A stretch of 6,544 nt of DNA from Acidobacteriota bacterium (GTDB taxonomy: Bacteria; Acidobacteriota; Terriglobia; Terriglobales; Acidobacteriaceae): positions 1 to 6,544 of the forward strand of contig JAJZDO010000767.1 of the NCBI GenBank assembly GCA_021805955.1, given 5' to 3'. The notes below the pieces were generated by a model. The model was not told where the DNA came from, ran no database searches, and saw only the letters and a program-made list of their open reading frames with translations. Positions within the stretch are counted from its first letter, which is position 1, and every line of letters starts with the position of its first letter. Both the position numbers and the translations under genes were made by a program. Shown here piece after piece: positions 1 through 6,395 of this stretch.

Positions 1-496
1 CAACTGGGCGGCCCGTGGTGTTCTGTAACCATTGCACAGAATCCCCAATAGACTGCACATCGGAGGGCTGAATGCGATAGTCGCGGCTGTCCGGTAACTC
101 GGGGGTCAACACTTGTAGCCCGCACGCTGCCATCGAACGAGCAAAGGCCACAAGACGAGGCTCATCCATTCCCAGGTAATGAATGCCGGGGACGAGTACC
201 AGGCCGGGTGCGTTTGGGGAAGGGATGGGAGTATAGAGCCGAGCTTCGACCAGGCCCGCGGAGGAGGGGATGGTCAGTGGTTTTGTCGTCAGCGGCATTG
301 CGGCGATTGGCCGCAGCAGGCGTGGTATAGGCTTGCCATTCAACTGGTCGAGTATGGCCGCAGCCTGCAAATATGCGCGCGTCTTCTGCCAGAAGAGAAC
401 GGGCAACAGCAGAAGAAGAATTAGACATGCTGCAAGAAAATAGAGCGATCGTCCCAGTGTTCTGGAAAAGGGTTTGGACTCAGGCGAAGCGTTCAC
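1..496 (-). CDS. Membrane-anchored alpha/beta hydrolase, N-terminal 165 residues (partial)
   Basis: The reading frame opens after the rnj stop, in the same frame, and runs without a stop to the window edge. GTG at 496 is the first possible start codon; no ATG occurs before residue 66. The N-terminus is short and basic, then a strongly hydrophobic helix (about 17-36, with CLILLLLLPVLFW) would act as a membrane anchor or uncleaved signal. The following part reads like an alpha/beta hydrolase: VEARLYTP, then the strand GLVLVPGIHYLG at 98-109, where PGIH is the place of the oxyanion-hole HG motif. Next come FARSMAACGLQVLTPELPD (118-136) and a helix beginning near SIGDSVQWLQ. The nucleophile Gly-x-Ser-x-Gly elbow should come just after the truncation. 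The substrate is unknown; an esterase or lipase-like role on lipids is possible but not shown. No good Shine-Dalgarno is visible, and coupling to rnj, which ends 36 nt earlier, is plausible. Confidence 0.75.
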   Translation of the reverse strand, partial: MNASPESKPFSRTLGRSLYFLAACLILLLLLPVLFWQKTRAYLQAAAILDQLNGKPIPRLLRPIAAMPLTTKPLTIPSSAGLVEARLYTPIPSPNAPGLVLVPGIHYLGMDEPRLVAFARSMAACGLQVLTPELPDSRDYRIQPSDVQSIGDSVQWLQNTTGRPV

Positions 497-532
497 TCTT
501 TCAGTTGTATCAAAGGCGGGAAACTCCCTGGC

Positions 533-2194
533 TCAGATCTCCAGGATTACCGGCATGATCAGTGGACGACGGCTGGTATTTTTCTGGATATAGCGTTTCA
601 GGTCCTGGCGGATTTTTTCCTTGATGACGCCGTAGTCGGCCTTCTCTTCCGCGCTGGATGCATCGAGTGTTGCACCAACCACCTGGCGGGCCTGTTCAAT
701 TAACGCTTCTTCTCCGGCGGCAAAGCCGCGGGTCACGATCTCCGGCATACTTTCGACGCGTCCAGTCGTCTGATTGATGGCGAGAATAGGAAGTACGATT
801 CCGCCTTCGCTTAAATGACGCCGATCGCGCATCACCACATCTTCCACCACCCCGGCCGTTGAACCGGCATCGATGCAAACCCGGCCAACCGCTACTTTGC
901 CGTGTTTTCGCGCAGAGTCTTTGGTCAACTCCAGCACATCGCCGTTTTCCAGCAGCATGATTTTTTCCACCACCCCCAGTTCCGCCGCCAACTCCGCGTG
1001 CAGCTTCAGGTGACGATAATCGCCGTGCAAGGGAACAAAAAACTTCGGCTTTAGCAGATGCAGCAGCAACCGCAACTCATCCTGGCTGGCGTGTCCGCTC
1101 ACGTGGATCAAACCGTTGGTGCCGTCGTCGTAGATGACGTGCGCATCGCGGCGGTACAAATGGTCGATCATGCGGAAGATGCTTTTCTCGTTGCCGGGAA
1201 TCACGCGCGAACTCAGGATCACGGTATCGCCCGGCTCAATCTTCACCTGCCGATGATTATCGACTGCGGCGCGCGTCAGCGCGGACATGGGTTCGCCCTG
1301 GGTGCCGCTGATGAAAACGCAAACTTTTTCGGGCGCGTAATCCTTGATCTGCCCGGCGGCAATCAACTGCGAATCCGATATGTCCAGATAGTTGAAATCC
1401 TGTGCGATCTCAACAGAGTTCTGCATCGACCGACCGACAATGGCAATTTTTCGACCGTGCGCCACGGCTAGATCGGTGGCGATGCGCAGGCGATGGATCG
1501 AGGACGAAAAGCAACTGAAGAATAGTCGCTGCTTGGTGCGCGCAAACACTTCATCCAGCGCCGGACGAACCGCGCGCTCGCTGGGGGTGTGGCCGTGTCG
1601 ATCGACATTGGTGGAATCCTGTAAAAAAGCCAGCACGCCGCGTTTTCCATATTCGGCGAAGGCGTGCAGGTTGAAGGGCTGGCCATCCGGCGGCGTCAGG
1701 TCGATTTTAAAGTCGCCCGAATGGATGACCACTCCGGCCGGCGTTTCAATCGCCAGCGCGACGCAATCGACCAAACTATGCGTGACGCGGATTGGCGTGA
1801 TTTTGAAGATGCCCAGGGAAAACATTTCGCCTGGAATCATCTCAATCAGTTCGGCATCGTCGAGCAGTCCGTGCTCTTCCAGCTTGCCCTCAACATAGGC
1901 CAGGGTAAACTCTGTGCCGTACACCGGCACGCGGAGTTCGGACAAAATCCACGGCAGGCCGCCGATGTGGTCCTCATGTCCATGCGTCAGCACAATGCCG
2001 CGCACGCGCTCGCGGTTCTCAATCAGATAGGTGATGTCGGGCACAACAACGTCGACACCGAGCAGCTCTTCGTCGGGAAACATCAGACCCGCGTCGATGA
2101 CGAAGATATCTTCTTGCCAGCGAATTGCCATGCAATTTTTGCCGAATTCGCCGAGGCCGCCTAGAGGAATAATCTGTAACTTGCCGTCAATCAT
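533..2194 (-). CDS. rnj: Ribonuclease J (metallo-beta-lactamase/beta-CASP RNase)
   Basis: RNase J is a cytoplasmic zinc-dependent RNase with 5'-to-3' exonuclease and endonuclease activity, used in mRNA decay and rRNA maturation. The 553 residues are the normal family length. The metallo-beta-lactamase motif is HGHEDH at 71-76, with H139 (RVTHS), D161 (HSGDFKID) and H390 (VPLHGDYRHL) as the further metal ligands. The beta-CASP part carries GRSMQNS (254-260), ISGTQGEP (295-302), SSRVIPGNE (328-336) and HVSGHAS (364-370). A C-terminal domain (about 450-553) follows, ending in a basic segment RRPLIMPVILEI. The N-terminal LQIIPLGGLGEFGKN matches the usual start. An in-frame TAA lies 24 nt upstream and ATG at 2194 is the first start codon after it, although no Shine-Dalgarno is evident. 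It lies 93 nt after dapD on the same strand. A single-gene RNase J rather than a J1/J2 pair is likely, but that cannot be judged from one window. Confidence 0.97.
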   Translation of the reverse strand: MIDGKLQIIPLGGLGEFGKNCMAIRWQEDIFVIDAGLMFPDEELLGVDVVVPDITYLIENRERVRGIVLTHGHEDHIGGLPWILSELRVPVYGTEFTLAYVEGKLEEHGLLDDAELIEMIPGEMFSLGIFKITPIRVTHSLVDCVALAIETPAGVVIHSGDFKIDLTPPDGQPFNLHAFAEYGKRGVLAFLQDSTNVDRHGHTPSERAVRPALDEVFARTKQRLFFSCFSSSIHRLRIATDLAVAHGRKIAIVGRSMQNSVEIAQDFNYLDISDSQLIAAGQIKDYAPEKVCVFISGTQGEPMSALTRAAVDNHRQVKIEPGDTVILSSRVIPGNEKSIFRMIDHLYRRDAHVIYDDGTNGLIHVSGHASQDELRLLLHLLKPKFFVPLHGDYRHLKLHAELAAELGVVEKIMLLENGDVLELTKDSARKHGKVAVGRVCIDAGSTAGVVEDVVMRDRRHLSEGGIVLPILAINQTTGRVESMPEIVTRGFAAGEEALIEQARQVVGATLDASSAEEKADYGVIKEKIRQDLKRYIQKNTSRRPLIMPVILEI

Positions 2195-2244
2195 AGGAAA
2201 TTCGATGCTAGCACGTTATCGAGATGCATTTCATGCTGCCGGTG

Positions 2245-2257
2245 CCGGGTGACCCGG
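2245..2257. repeat. 13-bp odd palindrome CCGGGTGACCCGG
   Basis: Perfect 6-bp arms around a single central base, directly abutting the neighbouring stem-loop and about 50 nt before the rnj ATG. The one-base spacer rules out an RNA hairpin with these full arms, but as DNA it has the symmetry of a dimeric repressor site. It shares its last base with the adjoining hairpin, so the two could also form alternative pairings. Function unknown. Confidence 0.35.
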
Positions 2258-2277
2258 GTCTCGATTTTGAGACCTGG
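2254..2277 (-). other. Stem-loop in the dapD-rnj gap
   Basis: In the minus-strand transcript GGTCTC pairs with GAGACC (2269-2274 with 2257-2262) around a 6-nt loop AAAATC. After one A/C mismatch two further C-G pairs extend the stem. It starts 11 nt after the dapD stop. No U-run follows on the minus strand, so it does not look like a classical intrinsic terminator; a 3'-end stabiliser, processing site or partial attenuator is possible. Confidence 0.5.
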
Positions 2278-2287
2278 ATCTCTGACA

Positions 2288-3133
2288 CTAGCGCAGTAGG
2301 TCTTCCAGCTCCAGAGAGAGTTCGGTCTTCTGGTCGCGATACTTCACTATCACGGGGGTGTAGAGGCTCAGCCCCCACTCCGCTGCCTTGCCGCGAGAGA
2401 TGGCGCGCGCCCCTGCAACGACCACTGCGTCCTCCGGAATCACCAGAGGGCCGTCCTGAGCGGCCCGCAGTATTTCTCCACGCACAATGTCATACACGGG
2501 GGTTGAGCGCGTCAGAATGACGCCAGCGCCCAGCACGGCTCGCTTCCGTACAAGCGTGCCTTCATAGACGCCGCAATTGCCGCCGACCAGGACTCCGTCC
2601 TCCAGGATCACCGGGCTTGCGTTCACCGGCTCCAGCACGCCGCCAATTTGCGCCGCCGCGCTGATATGGACGTTCCGCCCGATCTGCACGCAGGAGCCGA
2701 CCAGCGCGTGCGAGTCGATCATCGTTCCTTCATCCACATACGCGCCCACGTTCACATACATCGGCGGCATACAGACGACTCCCGGCGCCAGGTACGCGCC
2801 GCTGCGGACGGAGGAGCCCCCGGGAACAACACGAACTTTGTCGCTGATGGTGAAACGCCGTGCCGGATAGGTGTGTTTATCGACGAATGAAAAATCCGCT
2901 CCGCTTTCAACCAATTGTCCAAGACGAAATCCCAGCAGAATGCCGCGTTTCACCCAGGCATTCACTCGCCAGCCACAGGACTCGGTGGCATCGGGCTCGG
3001 CGGCGCGGATGGATCCATTGGTCAGCGCATCGCGAAGTTCGAAAAATGCCGCCTCGCTTGCAGCAGGATCGGCAGTTTGCGCGCCCTGTTGAAAGGCCGA
3101 TTCAATACGGGAAGCAAGCGAGGCTTGAGACAC
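2288..3133 (-). CDS. dapD: 2,3,4,5-tetrahydropyridine-2,6-dicarboxylate N-succinyltransferase
   Basis: It transfers succinyl from succinyl-CoA to tetrahydrodipicolinate, opening the ring; this marks the succinylase branch of diaminopimelate synthesis. The 281 residues (E. coli DapD has 274) comprise an N-terminal helical domain (about 1-65, with the [16 protein letters not shown] stretch at 55-70) and a left-handed beta-helix of hexapeptide repeats (about 100-245). Within the helix are [15 protein letters not shown] at 126-140, VGSCVQIG at 145-152 and GGVLEP at 164-169. D140 and E191 correspond to the catalytic Asp141 and Glu189 of E. coli. The C-terminal strand LYTPVIVKY (258-266) is also family-like. 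Translation starts at GTG (3133): an in-frame TGA lies 18 nt upstream with no ATG between, and an AGAGGA Shine-Dalgarno sits 9 nt before it. It follows dapA by 59 nt. Later enzymes of this route (the aminotransferase, DapE, DapF, LysA) are not in the window. Confidence 0.95.
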   Translation of the reverse strand: MSQASLASRIESAFQQGAQTADPAASEAAFFELRDALTNGSIRAAEPDATESCGWRVNAWVKRGILLGFRLGQLVESGADFSFVDKHTYPARRFTISDKVRVVPGGSSVRSGAYLAPGVVCMPPMYVNVGAYVDEGTMIDSHALVGSCVQIGRNVHISAAAQIGGVLEPVNASPVILEDGVLVGGNCGVYEGTLVRKRAVLGAGVILTRSTPVYDIVRGEILRAAQDGPLVIPEDAVVVAGARAISRGKAAEWGLSLYTPVIVKYRDQKTELSLELEDLLR

Positions 3134-3142
3134 AGATCGACG

Positions 3143-3148
3143 TCCTCT
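3143..3148 (-). promoter_or_regulatory. Shine-Dalgarno sequence of dapD, decides the GTG start
   Basis: AGAGGA on the minus strand, 9 nt before GTG at 3133. With the in-frame TGA just upstream and no ATG in reach, it makes GTG the only reasonable dapD start. Confidence 0.75.
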
Positions 3149-3150
3149 GT

Positions 3151-3166
3151 TTCAGTTTTTTCTGAA
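3151..3166. repeat. Perfect inverted repeat before dapD (TTCAG, six T, CTGAA)
   Basis: A 16-bp element with 5-bp arms and a homopolymeric 6-base spacer, in the 59-nt dapA-dapD gap two bases upstream of the dapD Shine-Dalgarno. In the mRNA it gives a small stem with an all-A loop. It could be a regulator site, an RNA element or chance; the arms are short. Confidence 0.4.
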
Positions 3167-3192
3167 TAGCGGTGACCGTTTTGAGCGATCGA

Positions 3193-4137
3193 CTAGCTGT
3201 GTGTGCTTCGGGCCGCAGCCAGATGATCCTCAGGCTGCTTTCCCGCAGACACAGTCTCCAGCAATCCAAGCTCACTCGCCAACCGTTCCAGGTGGGCGCG
3301 AGTCTTCGGCATAACCGGCATCATCGGTAGGCGATACTGCTCCTGAATGCGCCCCATCAGGGCCAGAACGCACTTGACCGGCTGCGGATTCGGTTCAATA
3401 AAGTTGCCGGTGATCAGCGGATAGTACTTGCGGTACAACTCCCGCGCCAGCGTCCAGTCATGGTTGAGCGCCGCGTCTGTCATGCGTGTCATCTGTGCGG
3501 GGATCGCATTTGCCGCCACTGAAATGACGCCTACCCCGCCGACGGAAAGGATGGGCAGCGCCAGATTGTCGTCGCCTGCAAACACCTTGAAGTGATCGGG
3601 CACAGCATGCACCACTTCCGTAATCTGCTGCAGATTGCCGCTGGATTCCTTGATGCCGACCACGTTGGGAATTTCCGCCAGACGGGCCGTCGTCTCTGGC
3701 AGCAGATTGATTCCGGTGCGACTGGGGATGTTGTAGAGCAGCACCTGTAGATGGGTATTCTCCGCAATGGCACGGAAATGCAGGTACTGGCCTTCCTGTG
3801 TCGGTTTGGTGTAATACGGATTGGCTGTTAGCACGCCGTCGACGCCGGGGATTGCCTGCAATTTCTTGACGCGCGCGATCGCCTGCTGAGACGTGTTGTG
3901 GCTGCAACCGACGAAAATTGGCACGCGACCTTCGGCTGCCTCGACAACCACGCTCACAAGCCGCAGCCATTCCGATTCCAACAGGGCGCAGGCTTCCCCC
4001 GTGGACCCAGTGGGAACCAGAAAATGGATACCACTTTCAATTTGCCAGCGAACCAGGCTTTGCAGTGCATGCCAATCCACATCGCCGTTTGCAAGAAACG
4101 GCGTTACCAGCGCGGTACCGCATCCAGATAGCTCCAT
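3193..4137 (-). CDS. dapA: 4-hydroxy-tetrahydrodipicolinate synthase
   Basis: It condenses pyruvate with aspartate-4-semialdehyde, the branch-point step to diaminopimelate and lysine. The 314-residue (beta/alpha)8 barrel shows GCGTALVTPF at 5-14, GSTGEA at 44-49, ANPYYTKPTQEG at 105-116, LYNIPSRTG at 134-142 and GIKESSG at 161-167. K163 is the Schiff-base lysine. Y135, Y109, T46 and R140 correspond to the other E. coli active-site residues (Y133, Y107, T45, R138). Position 45 is Ser where E. coli has Thr44, a conservative change that keeps the hydroxyl. About 18 extra C-terminal residues (297-314) are polar and probably disordered. The residues that bind inhibitory lysine in E. coli are largely changed (see findings). 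A 104-nt gap separates it from dapB and there is no clear Shine-Dalgarno before the ATG at 4137, so initiation may rely on local structure or the start may be weak. Confidence 0.97.
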   Translation of the reverse strand: MELSGCGTALVTPFLANGDVDWHALQSLVRWQIESGIHFLVPTGSTGEACALLESEWLRLVSVVVEAAEGRVPIFVGCSHNTSQQAIARVKKLQAIPGVDGVLTANPYYTKPTQEGQYLHFRAIAENTHLQVLLYNIPSRTGINLLPETTARLAEIPNVVGIKESSGNLQQITEVVHAVPDHFKVFAGDDNLALPILSVGGVGVISVAANAIPAQMTRMTDAALNHDWTLARELYRKYYPLITGNFIEPNPQPVKCVLALMGRIQEQYRLPMMPVMPKTRAHLERLASELGLLETVSAGKQPEDHLAAARSTHS

Positions 4138-4210
4138 GTTTGCAGTCTACAACTTAAGATGGAAACAGATACATGGTCCAGAGAAAATCGCTGTGAATAA
4201 CTGGGGCGTT

Positions 4211-4240
4211 GCTCACTGCTTGGGCTGAGCGAAGGCAGCC
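4211..4240 (-). other. Two mutually exclusive short hairpins at the head of the dapB-dapA gap
   Basis: Immediately after the dapB stop the transcript can form GGCTG/CAGCC (4223-4227 with 4236-4240, 8-nt loop) or GCTCA/TGAGC (4211-4215 with 4226-4230, 10-nt loop). The stems share bases, so only one can form at a time. Each is only 5 bp and no U-tract follows, so this is not a normal intrinsic terminator. The rest of the 104-nt gap (4138-4241) shows no convincing promoter or riboswitch. It may be chance. Confidence 0.25.
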
Positions 4241-4241
4241 G

Positions 4242-4928
4242 CTAGGCAAGAATTTGCGGGAAGACATCCTGAAAGTCATAGCAACCGGTGCGCGTGGCCA
4301 GCCACTCCGCGCCGAGCACCGCGCCATAGGCGAAGCTGCGCCGCGACAGAGCTTGATGCTCCACCACAATGCGCTCATTGTCAGAGCTGACCTCCAACCG
4401 ATGGGTTCCGATTGCGGCCTTCACCCGATGCGCGTTGATAGTGGCAGAAGCCCCATACGACGTGGCCGAAAGAACTTTCTGCAATGTCAGCGCGGTACCG
4501 GATGGGGAGTCCAATTTTTCGGTGTGGTGAGTTTCATCGATCTTGAACTGATATCCAGCCGCCTGGTTGCCGAGCAGTTTCGCCATTTGATATAGCAACT
4601 GAACGCCGAAAGAAAAATTGGTTGAGTACAACAGCCCGGCGTTTTTGCGCGCAGCAAGATCTTGCATGTCTTCCAGATGCTGGTACCAACCGGTCGTGCC
4701 CACAACCACCTTGGCACCGTTGGCCAGGCAGGCGCGCAGGTTCTGTACAACAGCCTGAGGCGTGGTGAAATCGATAATCACGTCGAAAGAAGCGAGGCTG
4801 GGGGCAGTGAGGGAACCAGCGTCCTGATTTTCCCTCTGTTCAAGGGTTTGCACGCTATGACTGCGTTCTCGCGCAATCTCGGTGACAACGCTTCCGGTTT
4901 TCCCCTGACCGATGATCAGCATGCGCAT
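4242..4928 (-). CDS. dapB: 4-hydroxy-tetrahydrodipicolinate reductase, short form
   Basis: It reduces the DapA product (hydroxy-tetrahydrodipicolinate) to tetrahydrodipicolinate with NAD(P)H, in the diaminopimelate/lysine pathway. The 228 residues hold a Rossmann nucleotide-binding start with GQGKTG at 7-12, IIDFTTP near 51-57, GTTGW at 77-81 and NFSFGVQLL at 104-112. The substrate and catalytic signature is HHTEKLDSPSGTA at 134-146, with H134/H135 and K138 matching the catalytic His and Lys of the family. GTH at 174-176 and FAYGA at 199-203 complete the fold. The protein is about 40 residues shorter than E. coli DapB; the loss is mostly between the first strands and the DFTTP segment, as in other short DapB proteins. 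The start follows the lysC stop by 6 nt and has a Shine-Dalgarno within lysC. ATG at codon 3 is an alternative start that would barely change the protein. Confidence 0.96.
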   Translation of the reverse strand: MRMLIIGQGKTGSVVTEIARERSHSVQTLEQRENQDAGSLTAPSLASFDVIIDFTTPQAVVQNLRACLANGAKVVVGTTGWYQHLEDMQDLAARKNAGLLYSTNFSFGVQLLYQMAKLLGNQAAGYQFKIDETHHTEKLDSPSGTALTLQKVLSATSYGASATINAHRVKAAIGTHRLEVSSDNERIVVEHQALSRRSFAYGAVLGAEWLATRTGCYDFQDVFPQILA

Positions 4929-4934
4929 GGCGAC

Positions 4935-6395
4935 CTAGCTCCTTTTCGCGGCAACTGAGGCTTCAGTGGGAACATCCGCCAAAGGCTTCCGCGCGGCGAC
5001 ATCGAAAATCTCCGGATCGGGGTCCTGGAAGAAGTGCTGGTGAAGCGATCGGACCGCTTCTTCCACGTCGTCTTCCTCGATCATAAAACTCATGTTGATT
5101 TCCGACGCACCCTGAGAGATCATTCGGACGTTAACGTGACGAATCGCGGAAAACACCTGCGCCGCAATTCCGCGCTGGCCTCGAATGTTCTCGCCGACCA
5201 TGCAGATCAGGGCCTTGCGGCCTTCATACTTTACGTCCGCCAGTTGGCTCAGGTCTGCTGCAATTGCAGCCAGGCGATCGTTCGAGTCCACCGTAAGGGA
5301 CACACTCACCTCAGAGGTCGAGACCATGTCGACCGCGCATTTATGTTTGTTAAACACATCGAAGATGGCTTTCAGATAACCGTGCGTCATTAACATGCGA
5401 CTGGCCACCACGTCGATGATGGTGAGTTTCCGTTTGATTGCGATCGATTTAAACGGCGTGCGCGAATGCCTGGCGATTGCGGTGATCTGCGTACCTTGAT
5501 TGCTTGGGTCTTTTGAATTCAGCACCCAAACAGGGATATTTTTTTGGACCGCGGGCAAAATTGTCGCCGGATGCAGGACCTTGGCCCCAAAATAAGCAAG
5601 CTCGGCCGCTTCTTCAAAGCTGATGGTCTTGACCCGCAGCGCGTCGGGACACACACGCGGATCGGTGGTCATAATGCCGTTGACGTCGGTCCATATTTCA
5701 ATCGCATGTGCGTTCAGTCCGCGACCGATCAACGCTCCCGTAAAGTCTGACCCTCCCCGGCCCAGCGTCGTCGTCACACCTTTTTCTGTGGCGCCGATAA
5801 AGCCACCCAACACGGGAACATGGCCCTTTTCCAGCAATGGCAGTACATGCTGTCGTAGTTGGTGCTCAATTTTTTCTTCCAGGGGTGTTGCTTTGCCGTG
5901 GTCGCTGTTCGTCACGATGCATGTGCGTGCGTCGACATGGATTCCGTTCAGGCTCGTTTGCGAGTAGAGTTCTCCGATCATCCGGCTGGACAATCGCTCG
6001 CCGTAGGAGGCAACCAGGTCGGTCGTGCGTGGCGTCAACTCCTGCACCGCGGCCAGACCACGTAACAAATCGTCGAGCGCCTGGAATTGCTCCTCCATCC
6101 ACATGTGGGTAGAGGCGACGGAAGCTCCCGTCAACAGCGCCGACGCAGCATCGAGGTGACGATTGCGCAGGCGAGAGCTGATGGCGAGCGCACCGGTGCG
6201 ATCTCCGCGTTCTGCGGCAGAAGCGGCGGCCAATAGTTGATCCGTCACCTTGGCCATCGCGCTGACCACCACCACGGGAGTGAGCCCGCGAGCGCGACGG
6301 CCCTCCACAATTTCAGCGGTGCGTGCAATCGAGGCCGCGTTCTCCACCGAAGTACCACCGAATTTCATGACCACGATCTTCATCTTGCCGCTCAT
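4935..6395 (-). CDS. lysC: Aspartokinase (aspartate kinase), monofunctional, two ACT domains
   Basis: It phosphorylates L-aspartate with ATP to 4-phospho-L-aspartate, the committed step to lysine, diaminopimelate, threonine and methionine. The 486-residue protein has the amino-acid kinase domain first: KFGGTSV at 11-17, GERLSS at 132-137, [11 protein letters not shown] at 211-221, [13 protein letters not shown] at 235-247 and the [15 protein letters not shown] segment at 262-276. Two ACT domains follow, at about 325-385 and 396-455. The first contains [16 protein letters not shown], very like the lysine-binding ACT of E. coli LysC, so feedback inhibition by lysine is likely (inference). No homoserine dehydrogenase domain is fused. 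At 486 residues it is somewhat longer than E. coli LysC (449), including a C-terminal tail of about 25 residues that looks unstructured. The ATG at 6395 overlaps the asd stop. A second ATG four codons later (6383) would give [10 protein letters not shown] and is a possible alternative start; neither has a strong Shine-Dalgarno. Confidence 0.97.
   Translation of the reverse strand: MSGKMKIVVMKFGGTSVENAASIARTAEIVEGRRARGLTPVVVVSAMAKVTDQLLAAASAAERGDRTGALAISSRLRNRHLDAASALLTGASVASTHMWMEEQFQALDDLLRGLAAVQELTPRTTDLVASYGERLSSRMIGELYSQTSLNGIHVDARTCIVTNSDHGKATPLEEKIEHQLRQHVLPLLEKGHVPVLGGFIGATEKGVTTTLGRGGSDFTGALIGRGLNAHAIEIWTDVNGIMTTDPRVCPDALRVKTISFEEAAELAYFGAKVLHPATILPAVQKNIPVWVLNSKDPSNQGTQITAIARHSRTPFKSIAIKRKLTIIDVVASRMLMTHGYLKAIFDVFNKHKCAVDMVSTSEVSVSLTVDSNDRLAAIAADLSQLADVKYEGRKALICMVGENIRGQRGIAAQVFSAIRHVNVRMISQGASEINMSFMIEEDDVEEAVRSLHQHFFQDPDPEIFDVAARKPLADVPTEASVAAKRS
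4939..4944 (-). promoter_or_regulatory. Shine-Dalgarno sequence of dapB
   Basis: AAGGAG on the minus strand, embedded in the last sense codons of lysC (Lys-Arg-Ser, stop), 10 nt before the dapB ATG at 4928. It supports this start and ties dapB translation to ribosomes finishing lysC. Confidence 0.7.

Noticed and set aside
162..428. 88-codon minus-strand ORF starting with ATG
   Set aside because: It overlaps the hydrolase in another frame; its translation is rich in Pro, Arg and Ser with no fold signature, whereas the GTG-started frame gives a coherent hydrolase.
1392..2164. Long open frames on the plus strand opposite rnj (about 166-168 codons at 1392-1898 and 1664-2164)
   Set aside because: They are antisense to a well-conserved RNase J gene, have low-complexity composition with no recognisable domain, and are expected in GC-rich DNA.
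2195..2225. A sigma70-like promoter before rnj (GATAAC as a -10)
   Set aside because: It matches 4 of 6 positions, but no acceptable -35 lies at proper spacing, so it cannot be separated from chance.
2254..2277. An intrinsic terminator between dapD and rnj
   Set aside because: The stem is real, but no T-run follows it on the minus strand; on the plus strand there is no convergent gene that would need one.
3458..3970. 170-codon minus-strand ORF inside dapA
   Set aside because: An out-of-frame shadow of dapA, rich in Arg, Gly and Ser, with no independent support.
3134..4241. A lysine riboswitch in the gaps before dapA or dapD
   Set aside because: The gaps are 104 and 59 nt, too short for the roughly 170-nt lysine aptamer, and its conserved core is not recognisable.
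446..5445. Recurring CGATCG (about eight copies), with one full GCGATCGC near 3875 recalling cyanobacterial HIP1
   Set aside because: The copies lie mostly inside coding regions of a GC-rich genome, only one is the full octamer, and the genes do not look cyanobacterial.
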